From Ceratothoa steindachneri (Eukaryota > Arthropoda > Malacostraca > Isopoda > Cymothoidae): DNA of 64,000 nt. Positions 1-13,002 of this stretch are shown here, piece after piece; the first letter of the stretch is position 1; each line of letters opens with the position of its first letter. The stretch spans positions 132,340,293-132,404,292 of the forward strand of contig OZ018321.1 in NCBI GenBank assembly GCA_963969495.1, written 5' to 3'. A model generated the notes under the pieces. It had not been told where the DNA came from. It searched no databases and worked only from the letters and a program-made list of their open reading frames with translations. The translations under genes were made by a program, and so were the position numbers.

Positions 1-140
1 AAAATGAAATAAACATATGTAGATGTGCATCTTTAAAACTACTCAATATCGAGCGAAGAAAAATCCAATTAAAAAAGCAATTAGTCAGGCAAGAGTTGCC
101 ACTCTGCCCACAAATATTATCTCAAATCTCAAAAGAAATA

Positions 141-312
141 TATACATCTATTTAGTTTAATACAAATATACATCTATTTAGTTCAATAAATACTCGTAGA
201 TACATCTATTTAGTTTAATACATATATTTATCTATTTAGTTTAATGCAAATATACATCTATTTAGTTTAATACATATATACATCTATTTAGTTTAATACA
301 TATATACATCTT
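141..312. repeat. 26-bp tandem repeat
   Basis: Seven imperfect units begin near 143, 169, 200, 227, 253, 279 and 305, with a core close to TACATCTATTTAGTTTAATA. Spacing is 26 bp except for one unit stretched to about 31 bp. No open frame or known family is associated with it. Confidence 0.8.
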
Positions 313-474
313 TTCCACAGAAGCTATATTGAATCGTAAAGGTGTTGTTCATACATGTTCTGTATAACCGATGGTAATATATAAAAATAAACAAATATGT
401 AAATACAAAAAATGACAATTACATGTTATGGTTTTTCAGATGTATTTAAACGTGAAAAACGTATGAAAAAAATA

Positions 475-840
475 ACTTTTTAGTCGCGTGCACACGATTC
501 TCTAAGATATTTTGTTGGTCCATAGGTCGGTCGATCGAATGGTAACCATTTTACTGTTAAATGAGTTTGTTGTCAATAACATCATAATTATTCAGCCGAT
601 TTAACGAACTCTAAAAGCTTCATGTTGTTTTACATTTTCTTTCAAAGGATAGAATAGCCAAGGTCCTCTCAAGGTTAGTCCGGGAACTATTAAAAGAAAA
701 CTAACTATGGGTCGAATTTCTCCCCTCGTTGAAAGTTTCAAAGGTCGTAAGGACCTACGGTCATAAGGTCATAAGGTCATAAGTAAGAATAATTGGAATA
801 AGCGACCTAGGTCTGTTGACCTAATCTTCCAAGCGAGGTA
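475..840 (+). repeat. Modular dispersed repeat, copy 1
   Basis: This segment matches 8560-8890 in the same direction and 21362-21790 and 23795-24022 in the opposite direction. Shared landmarks in order are a leader rich in GTCGGTCGATCG, then AATAACATC, a GCCGATT block, TTTACATT-CTTTC-AA(G/T)GATA, GCCAAGG and AAGGTTAGTCCGG. It ends in a small run of GGTCATAAG repeats (about 767-790). No coding capacity was seen, and it could be a non-autonomous transposon or a satellite-like module. Confidence 0.7.
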
Positions 841-944
841 GCTTCTAAATCGGCTAAAGGACTGTTACGGCGCAGGACTCTTTTAACTTTTTCAATTTCG
901 AAAAGTCTCTAATATAGTGAAATCCGATAAAATAAATCATTTTG

Positions 945-1174
<230 letters not shown>

Positions 1175-3764
1175 TGCTCTTCTCGTTCAGCAGAGAGGCC
1201 GTTTGGACTCAATATACCTTTTATATTGAAGAAGAGGCTAATAAGCTTTACCTAACCAACTGTTTTGAAGCAAAGTTAAACATTTTTCTCACGAAACAAA
1301 TTGACTAAAATGTGGCCAACAAATGAATGGTTTAAAATCTTGAATTATGGTAACCAAAGAAATTTTACGCTATAATAAAGAAAAACTTAATTTGTGTAAT
1401 AACATAAGTGAAAATAGGTCTAATAAATATTAAAAAAACAAGAGCTAAAGTTTGTTATGTACAGAAGCTCGTATTAACTCGGGACGAGAGGATTGGGAAA
1501 TTAGATAATACCATGCAATGACACAAACTGAACATACCAGATGACTCGCAGGTACAAATTTTGAATCGAAATATACAAATAGAGATCATGTTGAGAATTA
1601 TTAAGAACTTAAATGAAAAATTGTTCTCTTTTATTAATGATGAACTAAGTAAAGTATGAGAAAGAGTGTGTGTAAATAAGGTTGCAATGCCAAGTAATAG
1701 TAAGGATGTTGTTGTTTAAGAGAAGACATAATGCCATGTATGAGAGGTGGCACGATTTTGTGATGGGGTCTTTTTAAGGAGTTTTGCTCGGCGATACACC
1801 CTAAGTGGACCAAAGGTTGCAGCACCACTAGCTTCCCATCTGTCCAGGGATAATATATTGCTGCACGAGATGCTATAGCATATAGCTATAGCATCGTCGT
1901 GTTATATCACATAGATTCTACAATATATATCGCTCCATCTGCCATAGAAAAAATGTTAACAGTACAAAATGCAACTTCACAGTGCATCCTATGATCCTAG
2001 AGATGGACTAAGACTGGTGGAGATTATAACCCCCCCCTCCTTCAAATGTACCAAACCATAAGAGCATCTTTGAATGTAAGATATTATTAACTGCTAAAAA
2101 TGTGATATTCGATATCAAAATGTATGAAAGTTTAATAATTTGAAGAGACCAAATAGAAGTGTACTATGTTCATCAGAAACAAGGAAGACGCGCACCCTCC
2201 ATTATACCACAGTTCAAGGAGTAGGGGAGTTTCATTCCCACGAAAATGTGATACTTTAAAAATAAGAGTCAGTACCACAAAACTTGATTCATTGGTGAAT
2301 CTCAGCTCGCTCTTTCTGACCTAATAATACCAACTAAGCCTCTGGCCTTGGCGCAATCCACATTTCAACATTTCGCTCACGTTCAATGAATGACTTATAA
2401 TGAAAAATAGATATAAGCAAAGCTTTAGCTTTGCTCTATTCAGCGTCATGCATTTAATCATCGCTAATATTGAATTACATATCAATTTTGCTTAGAAGAA
2501 ATGAGAGAAGCGGCTCATAAACAGGAGCGAAAAGTGCGCAAATAAAACTTCTAGTTTTGAATTGTTGCTCTGCTCTCTTCCATTAACTTTTGTCTCGAAA
2601 CCCTCAACTCCTTCCACGAGAATGATTTCCTTAATCTTTCTGGAGTTATTCTTTTGCTCTCGTAATTCCCCAAAAGAATTAAAGCCAATCGAAAACAATG
2701 AATATGATAACTTTGTTAACATTAAACCAGAGCAAATGTCATTAATCTTCATACTACCTCTTCCACTTGAATTCTTTAACTCTATCACGATAACTCGTGT
2801 ATTTATGATCTTTTTTCTTGTCAGGGATTTAATCACAAAGGAATTTTACTTTCCCCTGAAGAAATTAAATAAATCTTCGATAATGATCTTATTTGATATA
2901 CTTTATTTACTTTCCCTCCATTTTTAATTAATCATTTAATGTCGGAAGTTTGTTGAGAGGCAAAAGTCAGTCTTTTATGAACATGCATTATCTTTAATGA
3001 CATTTGTTTCTTTTAAATAAAGTATCTGATGGATGAACCACGTTTGTTACGTATTCCTTTGGCCATATGAAAAGTTGTGGCAAGATTGTCGATGGCAAAA
3101 GCTTTCTTGACATTTCTCTCTGATATTTTGAATGATGTGACGTAGATAGTTTCATTGCCGATACAGGTACGCTGCAATTGTGATTTATTAACGTTAAATT
3201 ATGATTTATTAGCGTTAAATACGTCTAGCAGTGAAAGATTGAATATTTTAGAGTTCAAAGTTTCCCATCGCGAGGCAAAGATACGGCTGCGAGTGATTAA
3301 ATGTTACGAGAGTGAATGATCGTCTAGCAATGGATTTTTAGTGCTTATCTTTGACTAACTGGTAAATATAGTTGCAAAAATGCAAAACAGATTCCTCACT
3401 AAAACTTGTAAAATACATTCTGAAAGCTAAAAACAAGCTTTTATCTTCTCTCTACGTAATTATGTTAATAACATCAATATTAATTAATGAGAAAGAATAA
3501 TTTTACATTTATATATAAATATAATTAGACTGTATAAATAATTCAGTACTTAAAATGTTAGTATAGTAAACTTTTACTTTGGAGTCAAACACAAAAATTT
3601 GATTAAAATGAGAAAATCAATTTTAGAGTAAATAAAACATTAGTGACCATCTAAAGCAAAAAAAAAACTCAATTAGTTTCTAGGTTGTTAGTTTATATAA
3701 GTTAAATATAATTCGTTAAGTCAGTGGCTACAATTTTGCTGCAGCGAGCTAAACTCTACCTATT
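1175..3764. other. AT-rich interval without a supported gene
   Basis: Short frames occur at 1634-1828 and 2492-2927, the latter open on both strands, but none resembles a known protein and none has supporting signals. A near-perfect palindrome lies at 1869-1895. The lowest part (about 3700-3764) leads into the 3' end of the LINE that follows. Confidence 0.5.
1869..1895. repeat. 11-bp perfect inverted repeat (hairpin)
   Basis: GATGCTATAGC and GCTATAGCATC flank a 5-nt spacer. With one bulge the pairing extends outward through CACGA/TCGTG. No transposase or TSD was identified, so this may be a MITE remnant or a chance palindrome. Confidence 0.8.
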
Positions 3765-3967
3765 ATTATACAAATACCGAAGTTTCTAGTGGAAAGGACA
3801 AGCCTACAAGACCAAGTGTGGTCCCATAGGTACACATACTGCGAGAAAAGAAAAAAATAGAAAGAAAAAAAGAAGAAAAAAGAAAACATATTCAAAGAAA
3901 ATATGTTAAAACAAAGTGAAACCATATTAAAAAATTTTAAAAGCAAAGTCATTGATTAAACAATAAA

Positions 3968-5813
3968 TTAATTTACTTTAGGTTTAAACGATGTAATATT
4001 AGATGCTGATACATTCTTTTGGCAGTTCATTCCATTCCTTACAAATATTAGTTGTAAAAAATCTAACAACAGAAAACGCTTTGCTGTTCCTATTAATAAT
4101 GTTATTAGAGTTAGGTGTGAGTCGAGCTACTGTAAAAGGCCCAGACAGAGCAGGATGGAGTGGATGTTCATTATTATTTAAAATATTAAATAAATATATA
4201 ATGACCCGACCAATCTACGTTTCTGTAGGTCAATATTTAGATTAGGCAAGAGAAATTGAATATTATTGATTGTTTTATTGAGAAATCTAAGATGGCAATC
4301 CGCAGCCGACATCCAGACAGTAAAAAAATATTCAAATTTAGGCAAAATAAAAGCAAAGAAGGAACGTAAAACTTCATCATTATTACCAAAGGTTTTTCTG
4401 CATTTTCTAAGTAGACCAGTCGTCTGAGCAATGGAGGAAGAAACTGAACGAAAATTAGTTTCAAAAGTAAGCTTGTTGTCTAAAACAACACCCAGCAACT
4501 TAATATTATCAGATGAATCCAGACAAATATTATCAAACAATAAAGGCGGATGATTTGGATTTGAAGTTCTACTGTGACTAAAAAATAATTGAGTGTGATT
4601 TTCCAGTATTCAGAACCATGCCCCAACGAGTACACCAACTAGAGATTTTGACCAATTCTCTATTTTTAGAACTTGCCACCACAACTCGATGTCTTGATGA
4701 TGAAATAAATGAATAAAATGATGCATCTTCAGCATAGGACATTATCTTATTCTCTAAATTATGCCACATATCAGCAGTATATAAAGTAAATAAAATAGGT
4801 TGATGTGGTCCAAGACCACATCAACCATAGAACTACATTTCACATCAACAACCACACATTGCTTGCGATTAGATAAAAATTCATTTAAAATAGAATAAAA
4901 AGGGCCATATATGCCGATTAGTTTAGGTTTATATACCAAAGCTTTATGATTAACTCTGTCAGAGGCAGAACTGAAGTCCTGATGCTAGCCTGGCTTCAAG
5001 GTTAGATTTAACCTGGTGGACCAATATAACAGGAGTTATTGAGATAGGCCTATATTCAGATGGTAAATGCGAAGCTGAGACTCTTTTAGGAATAGCTGTT
5101 ACATTGGCAACTCTCAAACAAAGCGGGAATTTACCGGCACGAATAAGATGTCTAAATAGAATTACCAGTTTAGGGGCCAATATTGCAGCATTTTTCTGGA
5201 AAAATAAATAAAATATGCCAGTAGGATCCGTACCACCATAAGCACCCAGGGCTAACATATAGCTCTTTAGTTCGGATAATCTAAAGGCAAACTTAGGCAA
5301 AATTGTAGTAGGAAAGCAAATAAGAGGGAGTTCAAGATCCCGGTGACATTGCTTCCTTTGAAAGAAAGATGAGAGAAGATCACCTTTCTCTATCTGGTTA
5401 TATATAGGAACACCATTCTCATTAAGAAGAGGTGGAAGAGATGATTCTTCTCCATAAATGAAACATTTTAAAGTGGACCACCATTTATGTGGTTGATTGA
5501 TGCAAGTTAAGTTATCACGGATATGTTATTTGATTTCTGCTTGGGCCGCATCATATATACCTTGGGCTTCAAATCTTAATTGTAAATAATTCAGTCAATT
5601 ATCAGGTATTTTGTTTCTAGACCACTGATGATGAACAGCTTGCTTATGATTAAAAACATCTCGACAAGCATCATTAACACAAACTTTGTCCTGTGACCTC
5701 TTTTTATTTATTTTTGATTGGATTCTCCTATATATAATTTGCACATGAGTATCATTTAATGAAATATCCGGATCAATCGATTTAAAGACATCACTCCATG
5801 CTACATCATTCAA
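3968..5813 (-). pseudogene. LINE reverse transcriptase domain
   Basis: Broken frames on the minus strand give the RT landmarks in order. A linker lies at 5595-5813. The fingers region with LAPKLVILFRHLI, FPLCLRVANVTAIPK and EYRPISITPV lies at 4959-5300. The catalytic box at 4578-4769 reads YAEDA instead of YADD-T. The thumb, with IKLLGVVLDNKLTF and ILPKFEYFFTVW, lies at 4178-4540. The C-terminal RSF/WN-x-LP tail reads EWNELPKE near 4015-4030. One more single-base frameshift lies between that tail and the stop at 3968. The family enzyme copies element RNA at the nicked target. The Asp-to-Glu change in the YADD box and at least four frame breaks make function implausible. Confidence 0.85.
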
Positions 5814-5839
5814 ATCATTGGCTATATTATTCTAGTTAG

Positions 5840-6623
5840 CACGGGGATTAAGATAAATTCTTCTTGAGGTAGTAAACTTAGGAACATTAAAATTGGCCAT
5901 TAAAATGAAACTGAGAGCAGAATGATTGGAATGACCAATTGGAGGCAAGATATTCAGCTCAGCATCATCTGACATATCGGAAAGTAGTAAATCCAAAGAA
6001 TTGCCAGAGTTATGAGTTGGGACCAGGACAAGTTGAATACATCCCGATAAATTGAAAAAGTCACAGGCAGCTTGACCATCTCTGTTGGTTGGAGAAACAG
6101 AGTTTAGTCATTGCTGGTGATGTGCATTTAAATCTCCCACAAAAACAAAACAAGATTTATTATCTGATTTGTTAGTCAAAGCCGTCTTAGTTAGACAACA
6201 ATCATAAATATTATTGTCAAGGTCAGGGTTACGATATAAAATAAATATATAGTTGTTCAGACGACTGGTACACCTAACAACTTAAAGTTCATGACACCCA
6301 CACATAAGGTCATTGAGTAATGTGGCATTGTAACCCTTTCGTATGTAATCACCTAAGCCACGTGCTCTTGGGAAGGTATCTCGACGAATCTGATGAGGAT
6401 TCCTAAAATTTGGCAATAGGATTTCAATGATATTTCTAGATTGGGAGACTAAAGTTTCAGCACACAAAGTAATATCATATTTAGGTGATACAAGCGTTAT
6501 ATCATTTAAGTAACCATACGAGCCAGTGATATTACAATATAATATGTGACCTTTTTTTGAACATGAAGGGCCAGGGTTCAACTCAATGTGACCACATAAT
6601 AACAAAACAATAAATGAATGCAT
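5840..6623 (-). pseudogene. LINE endonuclease domain with N-terminal 2A-like peptide
   Basis: The ATG at 6621-6623 is followed by a hydrophobic stretch and LLLCGHIELNPGP, a 2A-like motif (consensus D-V/I-E-x-N-P-G-P) with His for the first Asp. NPGP is encoded at 6567-6578. The frame stays open for about 25 codons upstream of this ATG, so the true start could be earlier. APE-type endonuclease motifs follow: an ITLCAETL block (usual TET), a GDLNAHHQQ block near 6120, QLVLVPTHNSGNSLDLLLSD, and GHSNHSAL where the catalytic SDH has become SNH (codon 5925-5927). A Trp codon after HHQQ is now a TGA at 6108-6110, and a stop after HEL near 6282 needs a frame change. In this family the domain nicks target DNA to prime reverse transcription. 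This copy is inactive. Confidence 0.8.
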
Positions 6624-6764
6624 TAAATATCTTAAATTATTAAAATTTAAAAAGTTAGCAAGGCTAAAACTTAAAGTAGTAATTAAACAAATATTTAAAA
6701 AACAAGAAAAAGAAAATTTGAGAATTAGAAAAACAATACTACATAGATACTCGTATAAGACCCG

Positions 6765-8119
6765 GAATTAAACGGTAAACTTGGCGGAGCCGGTACACCA
6801 AGTAAGGCACTTATGGTTTAAGTACCACCCTGATTTGCCTATTCGAGGATTTATTAAAAGGCGAGGTATGCCTGTGTAGACCCTTTCGGTGTAAGGGCGC
6901 GTACACTTGTATACAACCGTTAGATTGCATACAAGGCTGTCTGTGATAGGCTTTGGAGCAATTAGGGTAGTGGAAGTCCACCTCCTTGAAGAGTACGTTT
7001 ATAATTGGCCGGGATTTATCTATTGGCTTTCCAAGTTGCAGTTCAAGGATATATAAATGTCAAGACCCCAAACTATAATTTTAATATAAATAATAAACAG
7101 AACAGTATATATACAAAAAGGGGAACAAATTATGCTTAAAAGAGTAGTTAATTATATCTAGACAATTTACAATGTGACAGAGTTAAGCGGGAAGTGCAAA
7201 ATTATCGTTGATCCAAATAACGGATACTAGTTTAAACGGGGAGCCAATTAAAAAGGGGGATGCAGGTGACGAATGACGTGGGATGTACTCATGGGATTAC
7301 AAAGCAAAATCGCTTCACCTTGAAGCTTAGAATTGCTCGAAGGGGTAAGACCAACGGAACGGGTCTTCGAGGGGACACTTCTGAGGGTGCTGACGAGGAT
7401 AACTCGTGGATTGGGGCTTGAGTACTTCTTACATAAGAATGAGATTTTCTCTGCTCCAGAGAGATGGAATCTCAAACACGTTTGACGGTTCTGCGGCACT
7501 GCAGGTAGTCTCAGACACGAGATACGGAAGTCTTGAAAGCGGTTGCGAGATGAGGGAAGCCGCTTTCCTCTGAACAGGAGCAAAAGCTTCACGAAAGGCG
7601 ATCTACTGGTGAGATATTAACGACGAGGTACTACTCAAACAGGAGTTGCGAGACTTCGCGGGAAACAGCAAACGGTCTGAACGGAGGGACTGGCAGACTC
7701 TCAATCTCCACGAGGAATGGTGGACGCAGGGTTAACTAGCTCGCTGGCTGGTCCATCAAATAGCCCCAGGACATAGCCGTCCCAAGAGAATTCACGATGC
7801 CATTCTGTGCAAACTTAGATTGAGATAAAGGGTTGGGTTGAACAGCAAAGTTTGCTTAAAGATATGGAGTTGAGCGCGTACGAGCGCGTCGTTGTTGACG
7901 CAAATGTTTGCGAGGCCTAGATGGGCGAAAACTCAGCGTTATCGCGGGGGAGGGAGAGCTGTGTGTGTCTCCCGCTTAAGTAAATACAGCCGGGTCAGGC
8001 GACTCAGCGCGAGACAGCTTCCTTCTCGTTGATTCTAAAATTCCCACGCCAAGGAGCACGTGGTCTGGGACTCAAGGGGCTTCTTCGCGTGGTGTTCCTT
8101 CGAGGGATATCCTATAACA
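6765..8119 (-). mobile_element. Long terminal repeat plus leader, family C copy 1
   Basis: On the minus strand 8119 down to 7058 starts TGTTATAGG and ends GGGGTCTTGACA, the TG...CA layout of an LTR about 1.06 kb long, with GC-rich content unlike its surroundings. Below it, 7057-6765 continues as a probable leader, with TTGAACTGCAACTTGG shortly after the LTR end. The same order with much sequence similarity occurs on the plus strand at 53665-54600. No gag or pol of this family was found, because the leader runs into the LINE. Flanking bases (ATAAA and TTAAA) are close but not an exact target duplication. The frame at 7248-7592 lies inside the LTR and is not considered a gene. Confidence 0.6.
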
Positions 8120-8559
8120 TTAAACATATATCAATAATTATACAATAATTAACTTTGGCCCGAAACTTTTGTAAAGTGTGTTGGGATTAATTTGGGCAAC
8201 TATATATCCCGTAATCTGATGATTCAAATCTAGGCCAAACTCTTCTAATCCCTTATTTACTCATTCTGGACACTAAACTAGTGGGCGAGATAATTTACAC
8301 AATCGCGGAGACCGATGTTGCCTTTAATTTAAAGCTTTTATAGAGCAGGCAACCTCTTCCAATTGTTCATTGAAATAATTCTAGAATTTTTCAATTTTAG
8401 AATTCTTTTTTGTATCAAAACTCATCCCTATATTGCTTAGAGCCGGGTCTGTGATTGGCTACGATTTGTCATTCTTATTTTGGGGTAAGTTTTCTTCAAT
8501 AAATTTCCTCCTATTTATAATACATTTAAATCTCGTCCCGTTCAGGGAAACCTATTTAC

Positions 8560-8890
8560 TCGAACTTTTAGTTGCGTCCACACGACTCTATAAGTTGCTA
8601 TGTCGCTCCGATGCTCGATCGGTCGAAAGGAAACCTTTTTAATTTTCAATGTGTGTTTTGGGCAATAACATCGTAACTATACAGCCAATTCTAACAAAAT
8701 TTATTTTTTTTAAAGTTGCTTTACATTCACTTTCGAATGATATAATTGCCAAGGGCCTCCCAAGGTTAGTCCGGTAATTATTAAAATAAAACTAAGTATG
8801 GGTCGGATTTTCCCCTTGTTGAATGTTTTGAAGGTCATATGTCAAAATAATTGAAAGCACGCGACTTATGTCTGCTGACTTTTTAAAATA
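8560..8890 (+). repeat. Modular dispersed repeat, copy 2
   Basis: Aligned by eye with 475-840, it shares TTTTAGT-GCGT-CACACGA, GATCGGTCGA, GGGCAATAACATCGTAACTA, ACATTCACTTTCGAATGATA, GCCAAGGGCCTCCCAAGG and TATGGGTCGGATTT in the same order. It has no coding potential. Confidence 0.7.
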
Positions 8891-11800
8891 AAATGTTTTA
8901 TCATGTTTTGCCTTTTTGAAGTTTTATTATTATTATGGTCTTTATTATGACCCTTCTTAAATGCTTAGGCAAAATTGTAGTTGACACACCAGAAGATTTT
9001 CTCAATTTATGGCATATAATTCAGATTCTTGTTTACTCTTGCGAATTAACTGAAATTAAATTTAAGACGTACTCTGGATAGACATATTAGTTAATGGGTC
9101 ATTTAACAGTTAATAAATAAAAGTAACAAATTTCAATATTAAAAAAAAATACTCTCAGATTGTTTACAAAATCATCAAGAATCGGAGAGAACTTAACTTA
9201 CTAGAATTATTTCATCAAAGGAAGAGTATTATTTATAAAAGCAGCGGCATTTGTTAAGAATTAGCCAATATTAATCGAATTAAAATGAATTAATATTTCT
9301 ATGAGAAAAATCAGAAGAATTGTCATGGCAAAAATACATTTATCGATACTCGTAGTTACTTTAATCTAGCCGGATGGCAATACTTGGCAAAGTTGAGAGT
9401 TATGGAGTTGCCAGATATGAAAATGTCTTTAATTTTTATATCTTGTAAAATAAATATTAAAAGTTAAACGAGGTCTTTTGGGTGTTCTTTTCATTTAAGA
9501 CATACCTACGCAAAAAACAAAATTAGGCATTTGTTCTTGTAAAACCGGTTTTCATAATCGGGTTTTCTTTGGTTTAAAAATATTTTTTAAAGCCGGTTAA
9601 ACTCGATTTAAGAAGAGGTTTTCAATTCTTAATTGGAAAGCGGCTGCGTTGATTCATAAGTTACACACATCAAGTGCCCACAATACACAAAAGATAAAGG
9701 GCAACGTGTGCACGTTTGTTTCATCATGAATACTTCCTCTATCTTTTAAGCCACCTACGAGTACATTGAAATGACCGAGTTTTTTATTCCTTTCGATTCA
9801 TACACAAATTTTATGCGTACATATATGCATCATTTATTGCATTTAAGCTGTTGACAGAGGTTTGAGTGCAGTTAAATATTGTCCCTAATAGATTTATTGC
9901 TTTGTTTCCTTTGGTGTCATTTATAGAAATCTTGAATTTTATTATTTATTATGTGTATCGAAATCATTCAGTTTGCTTGAGATTCATTGTTAAGCTTAAC
10001 TTTATTATACTCTTTATGTTTCTATATATTTCATACTGTTTTGTTCTTTTAATTTCTCTAATAAATTCCCAAAACAAAGAGTATATAATTTTTCGTCTCT
10101 ATAGAACTAACGCTTAATTTCATCGCTTTTGATTCAGGTAGCTTTGTATACTTTAATTCAATCAAATAATCATTCAATTCTGATATTTAAGATCCCTCTA
10201 CTGTCTCACCAATTCAATTAGTTGACACATTATTAAATTACATTTCTTATTTGTATTCAAAACAAAAAATATCGATCGTTGCGCATACTTTGTTCTTATG
10301 CTACTTATCCATTTGAATTTGATGAGATGAATAACATGTTCATTCTATTTAATAAAATGAATGATGGAAAATAAATTGTTATTCGTTCATTTTATTCCTT
10401 TTTCTCAACTGTTCAACATAATTCTCTAAAGAAGTTCGGATGTTGTTTTCCAGTATTCTAATAAAATGACAAGATGAACTAATATTCATTACCGTTATAG
10501 GTCGATTTGGGACGTTAATAAAGAGTATAGACCGGAATTGGAGATAACATTTTTTAATTTCGTGAAAAGTTTTCTTGACTCAAACTATCATTGAAAACTC
10601 CTCCCATTGGAATGTATTTATTTGTAAAAGCCGTTCAACGATTCCATTGTAAGTACCTATTACTGTCTTTTAGTAGAAGCTTCTAATGGAAATAGGCTAT
10701 TACTCTTGGCTAGAGAAGATTATAAAATAGACGTAAAAATACGTCTGGTAAGACATTAAATAATTAAAAAAGAAAGTTTACGATATTTCCATATGTACTT
10801 TGTTACTCTACAAACTTCATCTCCGAACTTAGTGAAACAACCATATGGTAACGACAGTATATTTGTAAAATGCAAAATTGAATATAAAATTAAATAAATA
10901 TAAAATTTCAGTATGTGAAAGAAATTGCTGCTAGTAATAATAATTATCATTTTTGCTATCATAATCGCTCTCTATCTCTCTCTTTTCTCTAGTAAGATAA
11001 TTGGAAGATGATCGTGATTCCATTATTGCACCCCTACCAGATCAATGAACAAACGCAATCATAGTAATCCAAACGAATATTTCGTATTTATACTTATTAA
11101 AAAAGGCAACAAATATTTTTTTTAAAAGTGAATACAAAGAAGCAACAAGGCCATTGCGTTTTGGGGACTTCTTTAGATGAAAAGAATTAAGAGAGTTATC
11201 ATCTCGCACAGTTTCATGAATTAAGGTCAAATTAAGAACAACTATATACGAGTATTTCATCCTAAATTTAAGGCATGCAGAGCCAATGACGAAATGCATT
11301 TAAAACTTTGTGTATATTTTTCAGTATTTTGGGAGTATTAAGTGACCTTCCCTAAATTTAGAATTTAAAATTATTATGGAATGTAAAGGATAAATGGAAG
11401 AGGATATAGAAGTCAAAGACAGGCGATAAATTTGTTGAGATATATAATGTAGGTCATATCATTCTTGGACCATGCCGAGGCATATTTAATGGATCCAAAA
11501 GATTATAAAGTTATCTTAATAGGGAATTGCTCTTAAGTAAAGGGACAGAAGTGTTCGTTGATATTTTTTTACATAAAGATCTTGTTTATATCGGCGAAAA
11601 TATATTGAAGCATGCGCGTATTCTTTACAGAGAAGCCACTTAGCAATGCTCAAAGGGGGCATTACTTTGAATGAGCCTAAACTCTGCGGTATCAAAATTA
11701 TATAGAATGTGAAGGTGATCTTTTAGAAATAATCACTTTCATATTTAATAGAGTCATTGTTTATTTTTTTCATATCACCACAATTTTTAATAATAGATGG

Positions 11801-13000
11801 ATTCATTCTTAAAGAAAATATATGTAGTTAAATAAATTTTCAAACAAATTCTTTTTACAAATTTTTTTATCTTTCCATCCTTAAAAAATAGGAATTAAAG
11901 ACATCTAAATTCAGATATTTTTTAATCACCCTGAATAAATACGAAAGTAATCCAAATTTAAGAGAAAATATAGAAGAAATGTTTAAAATGTCAGATATAT
12001 GCAATACAGCGTTTATTGTCAAAATGTGTTCCCTTTGCTCTATATAGATTTGTAAACGATTTTCCTTCGTAGTCTTGATATTGCTTTTATTACTAATCTA
12101 GCAAATTTTTGAGGGGGAAGGGCTTTCATTTTGAAATAAAACAAGCCTGGATGGCTAAATCTTTGTTATAAGATGGCATGCTCAAGATTTCTTTAGAAAT
12201 TTCAACAAAACACCTCTTAGACTTCTTCAAGAATAGTCAGGTACGTTTTATAGTGATAAATCAAACCTTGATGTTTCTTCTAATGTTTTTTTCTGATCTT
12301 CCTTTAATTTACGCTAAATTTAAGCCTTTAAACTCCCTCAAAATTGTAGCCATTACCATCAAATCTGTTCTGCCTAATTTGAACGTGGCTCTGTAGAAGT
12401 CATTTTGGGTTACTGATTATTCAAATTGTAATGCTAATGACTTAATGCATCCATCATCCTCCAGTTAAAATATATAACGGTAAGTAAGCCCATCTCAAAT
12501 TAAGTAGCCCTCTATGGACTAAGCCTAACTCTTGTGTTTAGCTTCTTTCAAATACAAATAGACATATGTGGCGGCACAAAAGAAGCTTATGAAGTAGATT
12601 ACCCAGAGAATACTAAATCATACGCCCTACATGATAAAAGATGAAAATTAATATTTCGCTGTTGATTCCAAATGTAATCAATTCATTAATGCCAACGTAT
12701 ATAATAGAATTAAATGATAATTAAATTGGATTTCTTCTAATAAGCCTCCCTGCTAATTTCTAATAATTTCCTCAATTATGTTTCCTGAAACTAATGTCGA
12801 AATGGCAAAATGATATTATTCTTAATTTTATTATTCATCTGAAACAAAATTATATTAATCAAATGCAAACAAAATAAACGTAACGGTACAGCACTTGAGA
12901 ATAAAATGCAGTGGGGATGAGAATTAAAGTATAATATTGTTTATTCATTTCAATTCTTATTCCCCTCCCCCATTTTATTCTCAAGTTATGTACCGTTACG
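8891..13000. other. AT-rich interval without a supported gene
   Basis: Short frames (for example 9866-10117, 11042-11299 and 12178-12396) are of low-complexity composition and match nothing I recognise. Three copies of the octamer TACTCGTA or its complement fall here (9347, 9756, 11247). No transposon ends were recognised. Confidence 0.5.
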
Positions 13001-13002
13001 TA

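Larger units (their letters stand above)
3765..6640 (-). mobile_element. Decayed non-LTR retrotransposon (CR1/L2-like LINE)
   Basis: On the minus strand the order is a 2A-like leader, an APE-type endonuclease, a linker and a reverse transcriptase with the usual C-terminal tail. This is the layout of the second open frame in the CR1/L2/Daphne group. The coding region ends at a stop at 3968-3970. The 3' UTR runs to about 3765 and finishes in a short TATAATAATA tail, typical of CR1/L2-type 3' microsatellite ends. Several stops and frameshifts show a dead copy. The 5' end merges with the leader of the LTR element at 6765-8119, and it is not clear which inserted into which. Clade assignment is from motif style only. 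Confidence 0.85.

Noticed and set aside
2492..2927. Overlapping 114- and 121-codon frames on opposite strands
   Set aside because: Neither resembles a known protein, and simultaneous openness on both strands in AT-rich DNA is a composition effect.
7248..7592. 114-codon minus-strand frame
   Set aside because: It lies inside a segment that behaves as an LTR (TG...CA ends and a collinear relative at 53665-54600 where the frame is not conserved).
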